Origin: Paludibacteraceae bacterium
GTDB lineage: Bacteria; Bacteroidota; Bacteroidia; Bacteroidales; Paludibacteraceae
Length of the DNA stretch: 64,000 bases
NCBI GenBank assembly: GCA_017503075.1
Contig: JAFVTU010000019.1
Span: forward strand, 92,596 to 156,595
Direction of reading: 5' to 3'
A program made the translations under genes and the position numbers. Below, piece after piece: positions 1-8,478 of this stretch. Numbering within the stretch: position 1 is the first letter of the stretch; each line of letters opens with the position of its first letter. The notes under the pieces are model-generated. The model did not search any database, was not told the origin of the DNA, and saw nothing but the letters and a program-made list of their open reading frames with translations.

Positions 1-53
1 ATGCGCTGCGGATTAGCTTGCGCGCGCTCAAGCATTTGCTGTAAAATTTCCAT
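1..53 (-). CDS. N-terminal fragment of phosphate acetyltransferase-like protein
   Basis: Only 17 codons lie in the window, starting at the ATG complementary to 51-53 and running off the left edge. The translation begins MEILQQMLERAQANPQR. This resembles the amino terminus of phosphate acetyltransferase (acetyl-CoA + phosphate to acetyl phosphate), where a short helix rich in Glu/Arg precedes a QRIVLPEG-type strand. A Bacteroidota promoter lies about 60 nt upstream (115-146), which supports the start. The identification rests on very few residues and is tentative. Confidence 0.4.
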   Translation of the reverse strand, partial: MEILQQMLERAQANPQR

Positions 54-114
54 ATCTTTATTTTATATTATTCGATTATACTCAATGTGTAGGCATAACA
101 CCCCAAATAGCCTA

Positions 115-146
115 CAAAGGTACAAAAGAAAAAGCATATTTGCAAC
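115..146 (-). promoter_or_regulatory. Bacteroidota promoter for the pta-like gene
   Basis: On the minus strand a TACCTTTG box (complement of 115-122) is preceded, after 20 nt, by GTTG (complement of 143-146). This fits the -33/-7 pattern TTTG...TAnnTTTG used by the primary sigma factor of Bacteroidota. Confidence 0.6.
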
Positions 147-183
147 AAAAGTACGAAAAAAAGTACTTTTTTCTACGTTTTTC

Positions 184-214
184 TTTGTCATTTCAAAAAA
201 TAGTTGTACCTTTG
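184..214 (+). promoter_or_regulatory. Promoter of the tRNA(CAU) transcript
   Basis: TTTG at 184-187 and TACCTTTG at 207-214 are separated by 19 nt. The only downstream gene on this strand before a terminator is the tRNA at 397, so the primary transcript would carry a leader of about 175 nt. Confidence 0.65.
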
Positions 215-396
215 CAGTCGCATTCTAACAAAGAATGTCATCTTGGTTGTCCTTGCGACAAGCGCATACAATCTGCCAAACGGCAGTAATCACGCAAAAT
301 ATAAACCAAACTTCGTGAGTTTGGTTTAAGAGGAGGAATCGCGGTCGACTAATGCCGCAGAGCGGCAGTCATTGCGACAAGCGCATTCCGACGAAG
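215..396 (+). other. Structured leader upstream of tRNA(CAU)
   Basis: No credible gene lies here. The segment contains several small hairpins: CATTCT/AGAATG near 225-240, CTGCC/GGCAG near 274-287, and a 10-bp stem AAACCAAACT/AGTTTGGTTT near 303-329 without a T tract. A 15-nt direct repeat, ttgcgacaagcgcat, occurs at 253-267 and 372-386; the second copy ends 10 nt before the tRNA. It may be processed off by RNase P, but its length is unusual for a tRNA leader. Confidence 0.4.
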
Positions 397-471
397 GGTC
401 CTGTAGCTCAGTTGGTTAGTAGCACCTGACTCATAATCAGGGGGTCCTTGGTTCAAGCCCAAGCAGGACCA
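397..471 (+). tRNA. tRNA with CAU anticodon (elongator Met, or Ile2)
   Basis: Acceptor strands GGTCCTG (397-403) and CAGGACC (464-470) pair over 7 bp, with A471 as discriminator. The anticodon stem CTGA/TCAG encloses ctCATaa, and the T arm reads CTTGG TTCAAGC CCAAG. CCA is not encoded. The D arm has one more base than usual between GGTTAG and GCAC. A CAU anticodon can mean elongator methionine or lysidine-modified isoleucine, which sequence alone does not settle; the arm sequences look like the tRNA usually annotated as Met in Bacteroidales. Confidence 0.93.
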
Positions 472-477
472 CAAAAA

Positions 478-505
478 ATCATCCAGAAGACTGGATGATT
501 TTTTT
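478..505 (+). terminator. Rho-independent terminator after tRNA(CAU)
   Basis: A 9-bp stem ATCATCCAG/CTGGATGAT with an AAGA loop is followed by a run of six or more T. Confidence 0.85.
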
Positions 506-551
506 ATGTTTTTTTAGAACACATACTTTGGAGAAGTGTATTCTAACGCGG

Positions 552-939
552 TGGAAGTGGCGGGATTCGAACCCGCGTCCAAACAAGGAACCAATATGCT
601 TTCTACACGCTTATCTTGGCCTTCGTTTTCGAGCAACGGCAAGACCCAAGCCACCAACCATTGCCTTATCTGCTAAATCTCATTCTTGTATCGCAGCCTA
701 CAAGAACCAGCCCTGATATTTCCGCACCGCTTGATCCTATCAGCCTCTGGGCATTGGCTTGGAGCGATGTCTCGGTTCAGCACCTTGTGCCGAAACTAGG
801 CGAATCTACTATACTTCGATTACGCAGCGAGAGCTACAGTATTGTTGCCAGTTATAATGGCGAACCCGATTAACGAGCGGTGTTCATACTCGGCGTGCTT
901 ACATACCTGTTCTACCTGCTGTCAAAACCAAACACCCCC
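552..939 (-). ncRNA. ssrA: tmRNA (transfer-messenger RNA)
   Basis: This RNA rescues stalled ribosomes with SmpB: it is charged with alanine and encodes a degradation tag. The minus strand starts GGGGGUG (complement of 933-939) and ends with ACGCGGGUUCGAAUCCCGC, CACUUCC and a discriminator A at 552; the two ends form the tRNA-like acceptor stem. The tag reading frame is the complement of 820-849. It reads GNNTVALAA and then TAA, with resume codon GGC preceded by ATAACT. Tags of related Bacteroidales that I recall (G-E-T/N-N-Y-A-L-A-A) share the ALAA end but differ in the middle. Length is 388 nt, typical for one-piece tmRNA. A consensus promoter lies just upstream. Confidence 0.95.
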
Positions 940-971
940 ATTCTGTAACAATGTGTAGAACAAATTGCGTG

Positions 972-1003
972 CAAAGGTACAACAAAAAATGCACATTTGC
1001 AAA
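972..1003 (-). promoter_or_regulatory. Promoter of tmRNA
   Basis: Minus-strand TTTG (complement of 1000-1003), exactly 20 nt, then TACCTTTG (complement of 972-979). The start would fall near 965, giving a short 5' extension to be trimmed before the mature end at 939. Confidence 0.8.
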
Positions 1004-1042
1004 ATTATCGAACAATATTTTCATAAAACGACGGAAAATATC

Positions 1043-1083
1043 TAAAAAAAATACTCCCTACGCTCAAAATTTGCGAAGGGAGT
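1043..1083 (-). terminator. Terminator of the alpha-glucan operon
   Basis: Minus strand: ACTCCCT (complement of 1077-1083) pairs with AGGGAGT (complement of 1052-1058), followed by a run of T. It lies about 20 nt after the stop of the GH57 gene. Confidence 0.8.
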
Positions 1084-1102
1084 GTTCAATGTTCTACAAC
1101 TA

Positions 1103-2425
1103 TTATTTCTTGGTAGTTTTTTTAGCACAAGATTTCTTTGGAGCTTCTGCTTTGGCAGTTTTCTTTGCCTCTTTTAGTTGTTGCTCGAGCTTTTCAATCT
1201 CCTTCTCCTGGTTTTGAATGGTCTTGAGCAATTCATTCAGCTCCTCGTTCTCAATAGTAGTTGGGTATTGCTCGTCCACACGTTGGAGGAAGTCAGAAAG
1301 CACATTCATATAATTGATGAATGCATCGTATGCCGACTCATAGTGGCTTGCGCCAGCATCGATGTGATTCATATAGTGCAAGTAGTTGACATCTTGCAAT
1401 AGCAGCCAGTCGTGCTTCAATTGTTTGTCTTTGCACAAGTGCACACGCTCAGCCACAGCAAATAATTTTTGCGTGGCTTCATTTTGCAGGTCGTTACCGG
1501 TATAGACACTCAAGTCTTTAGCCTCACCAGCCCATGTGATAGGATATGGAGCAACTATTACATCTTTAGCGGCTAACTTCTTTGCCGCCTCCGATGGAGT
1601 CATGAAGCCAATTCCATATTCCAATGCAAAGTAGGGCAATGCCTTGAGGAAATCAAAGATACCAGTCATCGCATGTTGGCGAATACCGAAAGTGTCAGCT
1701 CCCACCCAAATGTTTACCACTTGCTCATCTTCAGGCAAAGCAGCTAGTTGTTGGGTATATTTCTCTGCGTCCATAGGATAGTTATGCCAATTAGGGTCAG
1801 CAAAATGGAAGGCCAACTCATCGCTTAAGTTACCATTGCGGAGCAACATCTTCATCTTTGGTGCAGAAGCACTACTATACACATAGTTTGGACTCTTCCA
1901 GCTCAGCACATGCTTGGCACCTTCGGTCATCACGGTCTTGTAGCCTTGTTGGTACAAAGAAATCGCGATTTCATCGCTATAAATGAGCTCTGTGTTGCAG
2001 ATGGTAGTGGATACCTGTCCAAAGAGTTCCTTCACCATTGCTTGTTGCAGTTGCAATTGTTCGGCTGCCTCGGTTTCGCTATAGACAGTCGCCAATGATT
2101 GGCTATAAGGAGTAGCCACAAACTCCACACAACCAGTATCAGCTAACTCCTTGAGCAAGTCTATCATCTCTGGAGCAAACTGCTGGAACATCTCCAGCAT
2201 CACACCACTCACACTCAGTGCGCAACGGAAATTCTTCTTCGACAGACGAATCATCTCTTTTATCGTCTGACATAGTGGCATGTAAGAAGTGTTGACAAGC
2301 CAATTAACATGCTCTTCGCTTTGCATGTCATCATAGTAATAATGATCTTGACCAATCTCAAAAAAACGATAACGCTTCATTCTGTAAGGAGCGTGCATCT
2401 GAAAGCAAAAACAAATATTTTTCAT
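1103..2425 (-). CDS. Glycoside hydrolase family 57 (alpha-amylase-like)
   Basis: A 440-residue cytoplasmic enzyme expected to hydrolyse or rearrange alpha-glucan. The N-terminus ICFCFQMHAPYRMKRYRFF has the QxHxPYR pattern of GH57, and CNTELIYSDE (about residues 150) resembles the conserved NTEL segment of the family. After about residue 395 the protein turns into a coiled-coil-like, Lys/Glu/Ala-rich tail ending KKTTKK, which is not part of the catalytic fold. It is the last gene of a minus-strand cluster with a GT4 transferase and a debranching enzyme, a grouping common in Bacteroidales, which supports a role in intracellular glycogen turnover. No signal peptide is visible. Confidence 0.85.
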   Translation of the reverse strand: MKNICFCFQMHAPYRMKRYRFFEIGQDHYYYDDMQSEEHVNWLVNTSYMPLCQTIKEMIRLSKKNFRCALSVSGVMLEMFQQFAPEMIDLLKELADTGCVEFVATPYSQSLATVYSETEAAEQLQLQQAMVKELFGQVSTTICNTELIYSDEIAISLYQQGYKTVMTEGAKHVLSWKSPNYVYSSASAPKMKMLLRNGNLSDELAFHFADPNWHNYPMDAEKYTQQLAALPEDEQVVNIWVGADTFGIRQHAMTGIFDFLKALPYFALEYGIGFMTPSEAAKKLAAKDVIVAPYPITWAGEAKDLSVYTGNDLQNEATQKLFAVAERVHLCKDKQLKHDWLLLQDVNYLHYMNHIDAGASHYESAYDAFINYMNVLSDFLQRVDEQYPTTIENEELNELLKTIQNQEKEIEKLEQQLKEAKKTAKAEAPKKSCAKKTTKK

Positions 2426-2462
2426 GACTTATAGTATTTTCAAATTTATAATTCTTATTTCT

Positions 2463-3722
2463 TTATCCCCAACCTAACACCATATTGTAGATGCGACGCA
2501 CTTTCAGTCCAGCGTCATACCACTTGATGTTGTTTACCTCGTCGCGACCTAACTCGCGCAGCGACTTATACATAGCAGGATACTTCACAATCGCATAGAT
2601 GGCATCTGCCATGGCGTCGATATCCCAATAATCGGTTTTGATTGCATGTGACAGAATCTCTGCGCAACCAGATTGGTGGGAAATGATGGATGGACAACCT
2701 ACTTGCATCGCTTCCAATGGCGAAATACCAAATGGCTCACTTACACTAGGCATGATATATACATCGGAGTCTGCCAGCACCTCTTGTACTTGACGACCGC
2801 GCATGAATCCAGGGAAGTGGAACTTATCCGAGATGCCGCGCTGTGCTACTAGGTCAATCATCTTATTCATCATATCACCGCTACCTGCCATAACGAAGCG
2901 GACTCCGTCTGTCTTCGCCAATACTCGAGCTGCTGCCTCCACAAAATACTCGGGACCTTTCTGCATCGTGATACGACCTAGAAAAGTCACTAACTTGTCT
3001 TTGCGGTCATGTTTCACGAATTCATCGGGGTTAGCTAGTGGCTCTACTGCATTATGTACAGTGCTCACTTTGTCTGGATTTTGACCATATTTCTCAATCA
3101 CCGTGCGACGAGTAAGTTCGCTTACGCACATGATATGATCTGCCTCGTCCATACCCCTGCGCTCAATGGCATATACCGTAGGGTTGACATTACCTCGACT
3201 ACGATCAAAGTCAGTAGCGTGTACGTGAATTACAAGAGGCTTGCCTGATATTTGCTTAGCAAACACACCAGCAGGGTAGGTAAGCCAGTCATGACTGTGG
3301 ATTATATCAAACTGCAATGCGGAAGCCAGCACACTAGCTACCGCTTCGTAGTTGCCTATTTCTTCGAGCAGATTGTCAGGATAACGACCAGAAAAGCCTA
3401 CACAACCAAGATCATCTGTTCCGATGCGTGAATAATCATAGTGAATATTATTACGCAAGTGATAAAATTCTTCAGGCGACATTTTGCCTTCCATGCGTTG
3501 ACGTACATAATCGTAGCCATTTTCTTTCCACACGATAGGTACACTGTTTGCGCCAATGATACGCAAGAATGATTGATCTTCATCGCCCCATGGTTTGGGA
3601 ATTACAAAAGTGATTTCCATATCCTCTTGTTGCGCCATTCCGCGAGTCAATCCATAACTCGCTGTTCCCAATCCACCAAGAATATGAGGTGGGAATTCCC
3701 AACCGAACATCAATGCTTTCAT
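2463..3722 (-). CDS. GT4-family glycosyltransferase (alpha-glucan/glycogen related)
   Basis: A 419-residue GT-B transferase. The N-terminal half carries the glycine-rich HILGGLGTASYGLTRGM acceptor-domain motif, and the C-terminal half carries the donor-binding ExxExxG-like segment SEPFGISPLEAMQVGCP. This arrangement is typical of GT4 enzymes using a nucleotide-activated sugar; the neighbours (debranching enzyme, GH57) suggest ADP- or UDP-glucose and an alpha-glucan acceptor. Its ATG overlaps the TGA of the upstream gene by 4 nt (ATGA), indicating translational coupling. A separate GT3-type glycogen synthase lies at 36707, so this enzyme may have a different role such as primer or chain-length modification. 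Confidence 0.85.
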   Translation of the reverse strand: MKALMFGWEFPPHILGGLGTASYGLTRGMAQQEDMEITFVIPKPWGDEDQSFLRIIGANSVPIVWKENGYDYVRQRMEGKMSPEEFYHLRNNIHYDYSRIGTDDLGCVGFSGRYPDNLLEEIGNYEAVASVLASALQFDIIHSHDWLTYPAGVFAKQISGKPLVIHVHATDFDRSRGNVNPTVYAIERRGMDEADHIMCVSELTRRTVIEKYGQNPDKVSTVHNAVEPLANPDEFVKHDRKDKLVTFLGRITMQKGPEYFVEAAARVLAKTDGVRFVMAGSGDMMNKMIDLVAQRGISDKFHFPGFMRGRQVQEVLADSDVYIMPSVSEPFGISPLEAMQVGCPSIISHQSGCAEILSHAIKTDYWDIDAMADAIYAIVKYPAMYKSLRELGRDEVNNIKWYDAGLKVRRIYNMVLGWG

Positions 3723-5659
3723 TTCGCTTCGTATTGTTTTAAGGTGTTACATACTTCAATTACAGATGCCACGCTAGGAGCATAACTCATACCACCATGT
3801 CCCTTGAATGGTGGGTTACCGTCGTACAATTCATTTAGTGTACCAATACACAATTCACTCATTTCCGCCTCATAACCAGTTAAAAGACGACGAATAAAAC
3901 TCTCTCCCGAATGTTGATATACTTTCAAATATGCTATTGCATAGGCTGCTATTGTCCATGGCCATACAGGACCATTGTGAAAGTTTCTGTCACGCTCCAA
4001 CTGACCGCCAATATACTCTGGACGATAACTCCCGCTCTTTGGCGAGATAGTACGCAAACCCTTAGGCGTGTATAATTCCTTCGTACAGATATCTACCACT
4101 GCTTTGCATTGGCGTCGGTCTAATGGCGAATATGGCAACGATGCGGCGATAATCTGATTAGGACGCACCTCGTTGTTGTGATAGTCGCCATCAACATAGT
4201 CATCTAGATACATCCCATTCCAGAAAGTCTTGATAAAACTGTCCTTCGTAATCTCCGCTTGATATTCCATCAAATCCGCAATCTGTTCCTTGCCAAGTTG
4301 ACGTTGAATGCCAGCCGTAAAGAGCCTTGCATTATACCATAGTGCATTAATCTCCACCACATACCCAGTGCGAGGGGTAATTGGACGACCATCCTCCACC
4401 GCATTCATCCATGTGGCAGGACACTCCTTACCGTTTACCCACAAGAGACCGTTGTTGTGCAAGAATAAGCGAGGATGTTGCTGCCTGCGAATAAATAACA
4501 TGATATCAATAATAAGCTGACCATACAATCGGGTCACCTCCTCAAGCGAAGTATAAGCGGCATATTCTTGTAACGCATGGATAAACCATAGCAATACATC
4601 TGGTTCATCCATTCCCACCAACTTACACGCTTTGCCTTCCATAAAGTTACGAACCTCTTCTACCGCTGTCTTATTCACAATTGCATCCCAATATTCTGGA
4701 CGACCGATTCCCATTGTACATCCGGGCATAGCCAAGAACTCCTCACGAGCCGAAGCGCTGAACCAAGGGTAGCCAGCCAGCAGGTAGCACTTGTCGCCCT
4801 CTCGCTTGTAGAACTGCGAAGCAGCATTCTTCAGACTACCAAACATTGTATCACGAGCACTGCGACGCTTCAACTCCTTATCCCACAATGCTTTCAATGT
4901 CTTAGGATTTACTTCACTAATACCTGCTGCAAAAATCACGCTTTCACCTTTCTTCATTGGCATCTCAAACCATCCTGGCACTAACTGATCCTCCTTATAA
5001 GAAAAGCCCCGCTCCAACTCTTTCATATACTCAATCCCCTTGTACCATGAAGGCGCATGTGTATAATCTACTTTCTTCGAACATTGCATGTACAACTCAG
5101 GGAACGACTCATACATTCTTGCTGCACGACCATTTGCCACTTCACGCATGTCTGAATTGGCAATGTTATTCTCGTGAGTCAATTCATTCGTATTGCGGTA
5201 TGCTAAGAATGGCTTGAGTCGCAGTGTTGTGGGCGAATGTGCTTCTACAAGCGTATAGCGAATCAATACGCGCGGCTCAAAACTTACCAACATACGTTCC
5301 TTGGTCAGGATTACGCCGCCTACACGATAAGTCGTCTTGCTAATAATCTCACAATCAAACTCACGAATGTACTTATGCCCATTCGGCATATAGATATTCT
5401 CACCATATTGATGAATACCTAAGTTAAACTCCGCTCCGTGTTGGATTACTGTCTCGTCCAAACTGCCTAATAGCACATAGTTCCCTGCTGGAAGAGGCGC
5501 ACCCAAAGGCAACACCAACTGACCATGGTACTTGCGCGTATTGCAGTCTACCAGTGTAGTTGAGTTATAAGCTCCCGCACGGTTGGTGCGAATCATCTCC
5601 TTACTCAAACTACGCTCCAAATTGATTAATAATGTCTTGTCAAAATTCAAGTAACTCAT
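3719..5659 (-). CDS. Glycogen debranching enzyme (amylo-alpha-1,6-glucosidase type)
   Basis: A 646-residue protein with the two-part layout of bacterial debranching enzymes. The N-terminal domain has EMIRTNRAGAYNSTTL and NTRKYHGQL, typical of the family. The C-terminal (alpha/alpha)6 barrel domain contains NGKECPATWMNAVEDGRP and DRNFHNGPVWPWTI. It would remove alpha-1,6 branch glucose from limit dextrin in the cytoplasm. It is coupled to the following GT4 gene by an ATGA overlap and separated by 45 nt from the manC-like gene upstream, so one transcript is likely. Confidence 0.88.
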   Translation of the reverse strand: MSYLNFDKTLLINLERSLSKEMIRTNRAGAYNSTTLVDCNTRKYHGQLVLPLGAPLPAGNYVLLGSLDETVIQHGAEFNLGIHQYGENIYMPNGHKYIREFDCEIISKTTYRVGGVILTKERMLVSFEPRVLIRYTLVEAHSPTTLRLKPFLAYRNTNELTHENNIANSDMREVANGRAARMYESFPELYMQCSKKVDYTHAPSWYKGIEYMKELERGFSYKEDQLVPGWFEMPMKKGESVIFAAGISEVNPKTLKALWDKELKRRSARDTMFGSLKNAASQFYKREGDKCYLLAGYPWFSASAREEFLAMPGCTMGIGRPEYWDAIVNKTAVEEVRNFMEGKACKLVGMDEPDVLLWFIHALQEYAAYTSLEEVTRLYGQLIIDIMLFIRRQQHPRLFLHNNGLLWVNGKECPATWMNAVEDGRPITPRTGYVVEINALWYNARLFTAGIQRQLGKEQIADLMEYQAEITKDSFIKTFWNGMYLDDYVDGDYHNNEVRPNQIIAASLPYSPLDRRQCKAVVDICTKELYTPKGLRTISPKSGSYRPEYIGGQLERDRNFHNGPVWPWTIAAYAIAYLKVYQHSGESFIRRLLTGYEAEMSELCIGTLNELYDGNPPFKGHGGMSYAPSVASVIEVCNTLKQYEAK

Positions 5660-5704
5660 ATATCCTTGCCTTTAAACTTTTAATTTACACCTTTCATTTG
5701 TCAC

Positions 5705-6802
5705 TTAGTTGTACTTCCCACCAAATTTCATTTCAGCATCAGCATAAAACTGACGAATTTGTTGTTCATCTCCACGCTTGCATATCAGCAATACACCATT
5801 CGCCTCTGCTACTACACAATCCTCCAAACCCTGTATCACAGCCAAGTGCCCACTAGGCAAAGTCACGATATTTCCGCGACTATCATAGAAGATTGCATCC
5901 GAATGTAGCACCACATTCGCCGATTCATCCTTCTCACTCAGTTCATACAACGATCCCCAAGTTCCCAAATCACTCCATCCAAAATCACTTGGCATCACAT
6001 ACACATTCTGTGCTTTTTCCATCAAACCATAGTCTATTGAAATGCTTGGACAAGTCGGGAACATATCTTGAATAAACGCGTCTTCCTTATCCGTACCCAT
6101 CATATCTTCACCTAAAGCAAACTTCTGAGCCAATTCTGGCATATGCTCATGCAGGGCAGAAATTATCGCGCGCATATTCCATATAAAAATACCCGAATTC
6201 CACAGAAAATCGCCGCTTTCAACAAACTTTCTTGCCACATCCAAACTTGGCTTCTCTGTAAATGCTTTCACCTTACACAATGAATCCGTTGCACTACCAC
6301 TATCCTCCACACTCATCTGTATATACCCATATCCAGTTTCTGGACGAGTTGGCATCATTCCCAGCGTCACCAACGCATCATTCTTCTCTATAAAATTAAA
6401 GCATCTCACAATAACATCTCTGAATTTATCCTCTTGCAATATCAAATGATCGCTCGCTGCCACCACTATATTCGCATGCCGACCTTTAGCCATCGCCTTT
6501 ATTCTTGCCATTGCATATGCTATGCACGGAGCTGTATTTCTGCGAGCCGGCTCACACAACACTTGACTCGCTCGTAAATCAGGGATTTGCTCTAGTACTT
6601 GATCGCGATAAACAACATTAGTAACTATCAAGATGTTTTCAATCGGTACTATCGGACGGAACCTATCAATAGTCATCTGCAACAAACTACGCCCCGTACC
6701 GAAGAAATCCAAAAACTGCTTGGGTTTTTCATTGCGACTAAAAGGCCAAAAACGACTACCTACGCCACCAGCCATAATCACACAATAATTGTTTTCTTTC
6801 AT
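5705..6802 (-). CDS. Mannose-1-phosphate guanylyltransferase
   Basis: Makes GDP-mannose from mannose-1-phosphate and GTP. Visible motifs are the nucleotide-binding GGVGSRFWPFSR and the KPKQFL signature near the N-terminus, FTEKP around residue 190, and the SDFGWSDLGTWGSL segment around residue 270. At 365 residues it is the short form, lacking the phosphomannose isomerase domain of bifunctional ManC. It is the promoter-proximal gene of the minus-strand cluster, with a consensus promoter at 6842-6873. Its position ahead of glucan genes looks like a shared sugar-nucleotide theme rather than a single pathway. Confidence 0.9.
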   Translation of the reverse strand: MKENNYCVIMAGGVGSRFWPFSRNEKPKQFLDFFGTGRSLLQMTIDRFRPIVPIENILIVTNVVYRDQVLEQIPDLRASQVLCEPARRNTAPCIAYAMARIKAMAKGRHANIVVAASDHLILQEDKFRDVIVRCFNFIEKNDALVTLGMMPTRPETGYGYIQMSVEDSGSATDSLCKVKAFTEKPSLDVARKFVESGDFLWNSGIFIWNMRAIISALHEHMPELAQKFALGEDMMGTDKEDAFIQDMFPTCPSISIDYGLMEKAQNVYVMPSDFGWSDLGTWGSLYELSEKDESANVVLHSDAIFYDSRGNIVTLPSGHLAVIQGLEDCVVAEANGVLLICKRGDEQQIRQFYADAEMKFGGKYN

Positions 6803-6841
6803 GATATACTATTTATTCATTTTTTTACATTCAACAGCCTG

Positions 6842-6873
6842 CAAAGATACAACTTTTTTTTCAATCCACCAAC
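6842..6873 (-). promoter_or_regulatory. Promoter of the manC-glucan cluster
   Basis: Minus-strand GTTG (complement of 6870-6873), 20 nt, TATCTTTG (complement of 6842-6849). The start codon follows about 40 nt downstream. Confidence 0.7.
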
Positions 6874-6954
6874 TCTTTTGCCGTTTATTTTCCTCAACAT
6901 GTTGTAAAACATTTTATTCGCCTATCACTACTCCCTTTTTCCACACACCATCCT

Positions 6955-7074
6955 ATACCAACCTATACAACACTACACCATCCTATACAACTCTCCACAA
7001 TCCTATATAATAATTAGTGATTAGTTAGTCATTAGTTAGTTATTAGTTAGTTATTAGTTAGTTATTAATATATC
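6955..7074. repeat. Intergenic low-complexity repeat: CCTATAC tracts and an 11-bp array
   Basis: Two adjoining arrays occupy the gap between the divergent manC and gldD transcripts. The first has CCTATAC-like words recurring at 10- and 20-nt spacing (about 6950-7010). The second is a perfect-to-near-perfect 11-bp tandem array of ATTAGTTAGTT: units at 7020-7030, 7031-7041, 7042-7052, 7053-7063 and a degenerate unit at 7064-7074. No gene is visible here. Confidence 0.85.
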
Positions 7075-7120
7075 TTTAAGCAAGTTTTCAGCAATCATAT
7101 CCCACTTTTCAAATTTTCTC

Positions 7121-7151
7121 TTGCATAATTCACAAAAAAATCGTACCTTTG
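7121..7151 (+). promoter_or_regulatory. Promoter of the gldD operon
   Basis: TACCTTTG at 7144-7151 with a TTG-containing -33 region near 7121. The implied start, near 7157, lies downstream of an upstream in-frame codon at 7149 and so selects the ATG at 7170 as the true gldD start. Confidence 0.7.
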
Positions 7152-7169
7152 CGTGCCGAAATATTTGAT

Positions 7170-7739
7170 ATGAAAAAAACAGCCATCATACTACTCATGA
7201 CATCAGTTCTATTTATGTCATGCCAACGCAGAGCCGTGCCAAAACCAATCGGTTACTTCCGCATTGCCATTCCTGACACAGCATACTCCATGACACAACT
7301 CACCAAATACCCATACTCTTTTCGTTTGTCCAACAATGCATACATTAAGGACACACTCGTTGACGGAGAGAAATTTTGGATTGACATCCAATACCCTACG
7401 CTCAATGCCACCATCCACTGCAGCTACAAACCAATCCAAAACAACTTTCGTACACTTGCAAACGATGCGCATGAGTTTCTCTACAAGCATACGACGGTTG
7501 CATCCGCTATTCCAATACAAGAGTTCGCTAACCCCGACAAACATGTGTGGGGACTCTTTGTTCAATTGCATGGAAACACTGCCACACCTATGCAGTTCGT
7601 TCTAACTGATTCCACCAAACATTTCTTCCGCGGATCCGTATATTGCAACTGCATCCCTAACCAAGACTCGCTTGCTCCAATTTACAATTACCTCAGCAAA
7701 GATGTACGCGTGATTATGGAATCTATGACATGGCAGTAA
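7170..7739 (+). CDS. gldD: Gliding-motility lipoprotein GldD-like
   Basis: A 189-residue lipoprotein. The ATG at 7170 gives the signal MKKTAIILLMTSVLFMSC with a lipobox ending in Cys18. The mature part has the GldD pattern PKPIGYFRIAIP, PYSFRLS, FWIDIQYP and HCSYKPIQNN. GldD is required for gliding and type IX secretion in Flavobacterium. Non-gliding Bacteroidales keep it too, so the sequence supports membership of the family but not actual motility. It is first in a five-gene plus-strand run ending with dus; the next gene starts 1 nt after its stop. Confidence 0.85.
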   Translation: MKKTAIILLMTSVLFMSCQRRAVPKPIGYFRIAIPDTAYSMTQLTKYPYSFRLSNNAYIKDTLVDGEKFWIDIQYPTLNATIHCSYKPIQNNFRTLANDAHEFLYKHTTVASAIPIQEFANPDKHVWGLFVQLHGNTATPMQFVLTDSTKHFFRGSVYCNCIPNQDSLAPIYNYLSKDVRVIMESMTWQ

Positions 7740-7740
7740 C

Positions 7741-8478
7741 ATGAATATTCTATCACACATAATAACACACAAACAACAAGGCTCTCCCTTGCTAGCCGTT
7801 CTTATCGACCCTAACAAGCAAGATGCATACACTTCTATATTACCATTTCTTCACGAGGTAAATCTAATTTTTGTAGGAGGCAGCACTGGCCAATCCATCG
7901 AACCATGCATCGCGTCTATACGACAATACACCCAAGCACCTATCGTTCTTTTTCCCGGAAACATCGCACAATTCTCACCTAACGCAGATGCTTTACTTTT
8001 TCTATCCCTACTCAATGCACATACCGCTGATATGCTCATCACTCCGCACATCCAAATAGCACAACAAGTTATTCAGTCTGGCATCGAATCCATCCCAATG
8101 GGATATATACTTATAGATGGGGAACACAAAAGTTCCGTTGAAATCGTGTCAAATTGCACGCCCATACCTCAACACAACATCGAAAAAATCATCTCCACTG
8201 CACTTGCTGGACAACTACTTGGCAAACAACTCATCTACCTCGAGGCGGGAAGCGGAGCCCAAAAGCCAGTATCCACCGACATCATACATGCCGTACACCA
8301 ACAATTGCATGTACCGCTCATCGTAGGTGGCGGCATACGCACACCTCAAGCAATGATACAAGCATTCGATGCAGGAGCAGATATCGTAGTTATTGGCAAT
8401 CATTTCGAACAATATCCTCAACAATTACCTCTATTCATCCATACACTATCTCATTATGAACACAACCGTGCAAGATGA
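7741..8478 (+). CDS. Geranylgeranylglyceryl phosphate synthase family (PcrB/GGGPS)
   Basis: A 245-residue TIM-barrel prenyltransferase that joins a polyprenyl diphosphate to glycerol-1-phosphate. Motifs: LIDPNK for the metal/diphosphate site, FVGGSTG near residue 45, LEAGSGAQKPV near 170, and VGGGIRTPQ and ADIVVIGNH near the C-terminus forming the phosphate site. Archaea use this step to make ether lipids; Bacteroidota carry a bacterial branch whose physiological product is less certain. Its last 23 nt overlap tadA, implying translational coupling. Confidence 0.85.
   Translation: MNILSHIITHKQQGSPLLAVLIDPNKQDAYTSILPFLHEVNLIFVGGSTGQSIEPCIASIRQYTQAPIVLFPGNIAQFSPNADALLFLSLLNAHTADMLITPHIQIAQQVIQSGIESIPMGYILIDGEHKSSVEIVSNCTPIPQHNIEKIISTALAGQLLGKQLIYLEAGSGAQKPVSTDIIHAVHQQLHVPLIVGGGIRTPQAMIQAFDAGADIVVIGNHFEQYPQQLPLFIHTLSHYEHNRAR

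Noticed and set aside
352-429. Short open frame after an AGGAGG-like sequence running into tRNA(CAU)
   Set aside because: It reads into the tRNA acceptor and anticodon arms and has no plausible product.
495-873. Open frames of 70-85 codons on the plus strand
   Set aside because: They are antisense to tmRNA and have no family resemblance.
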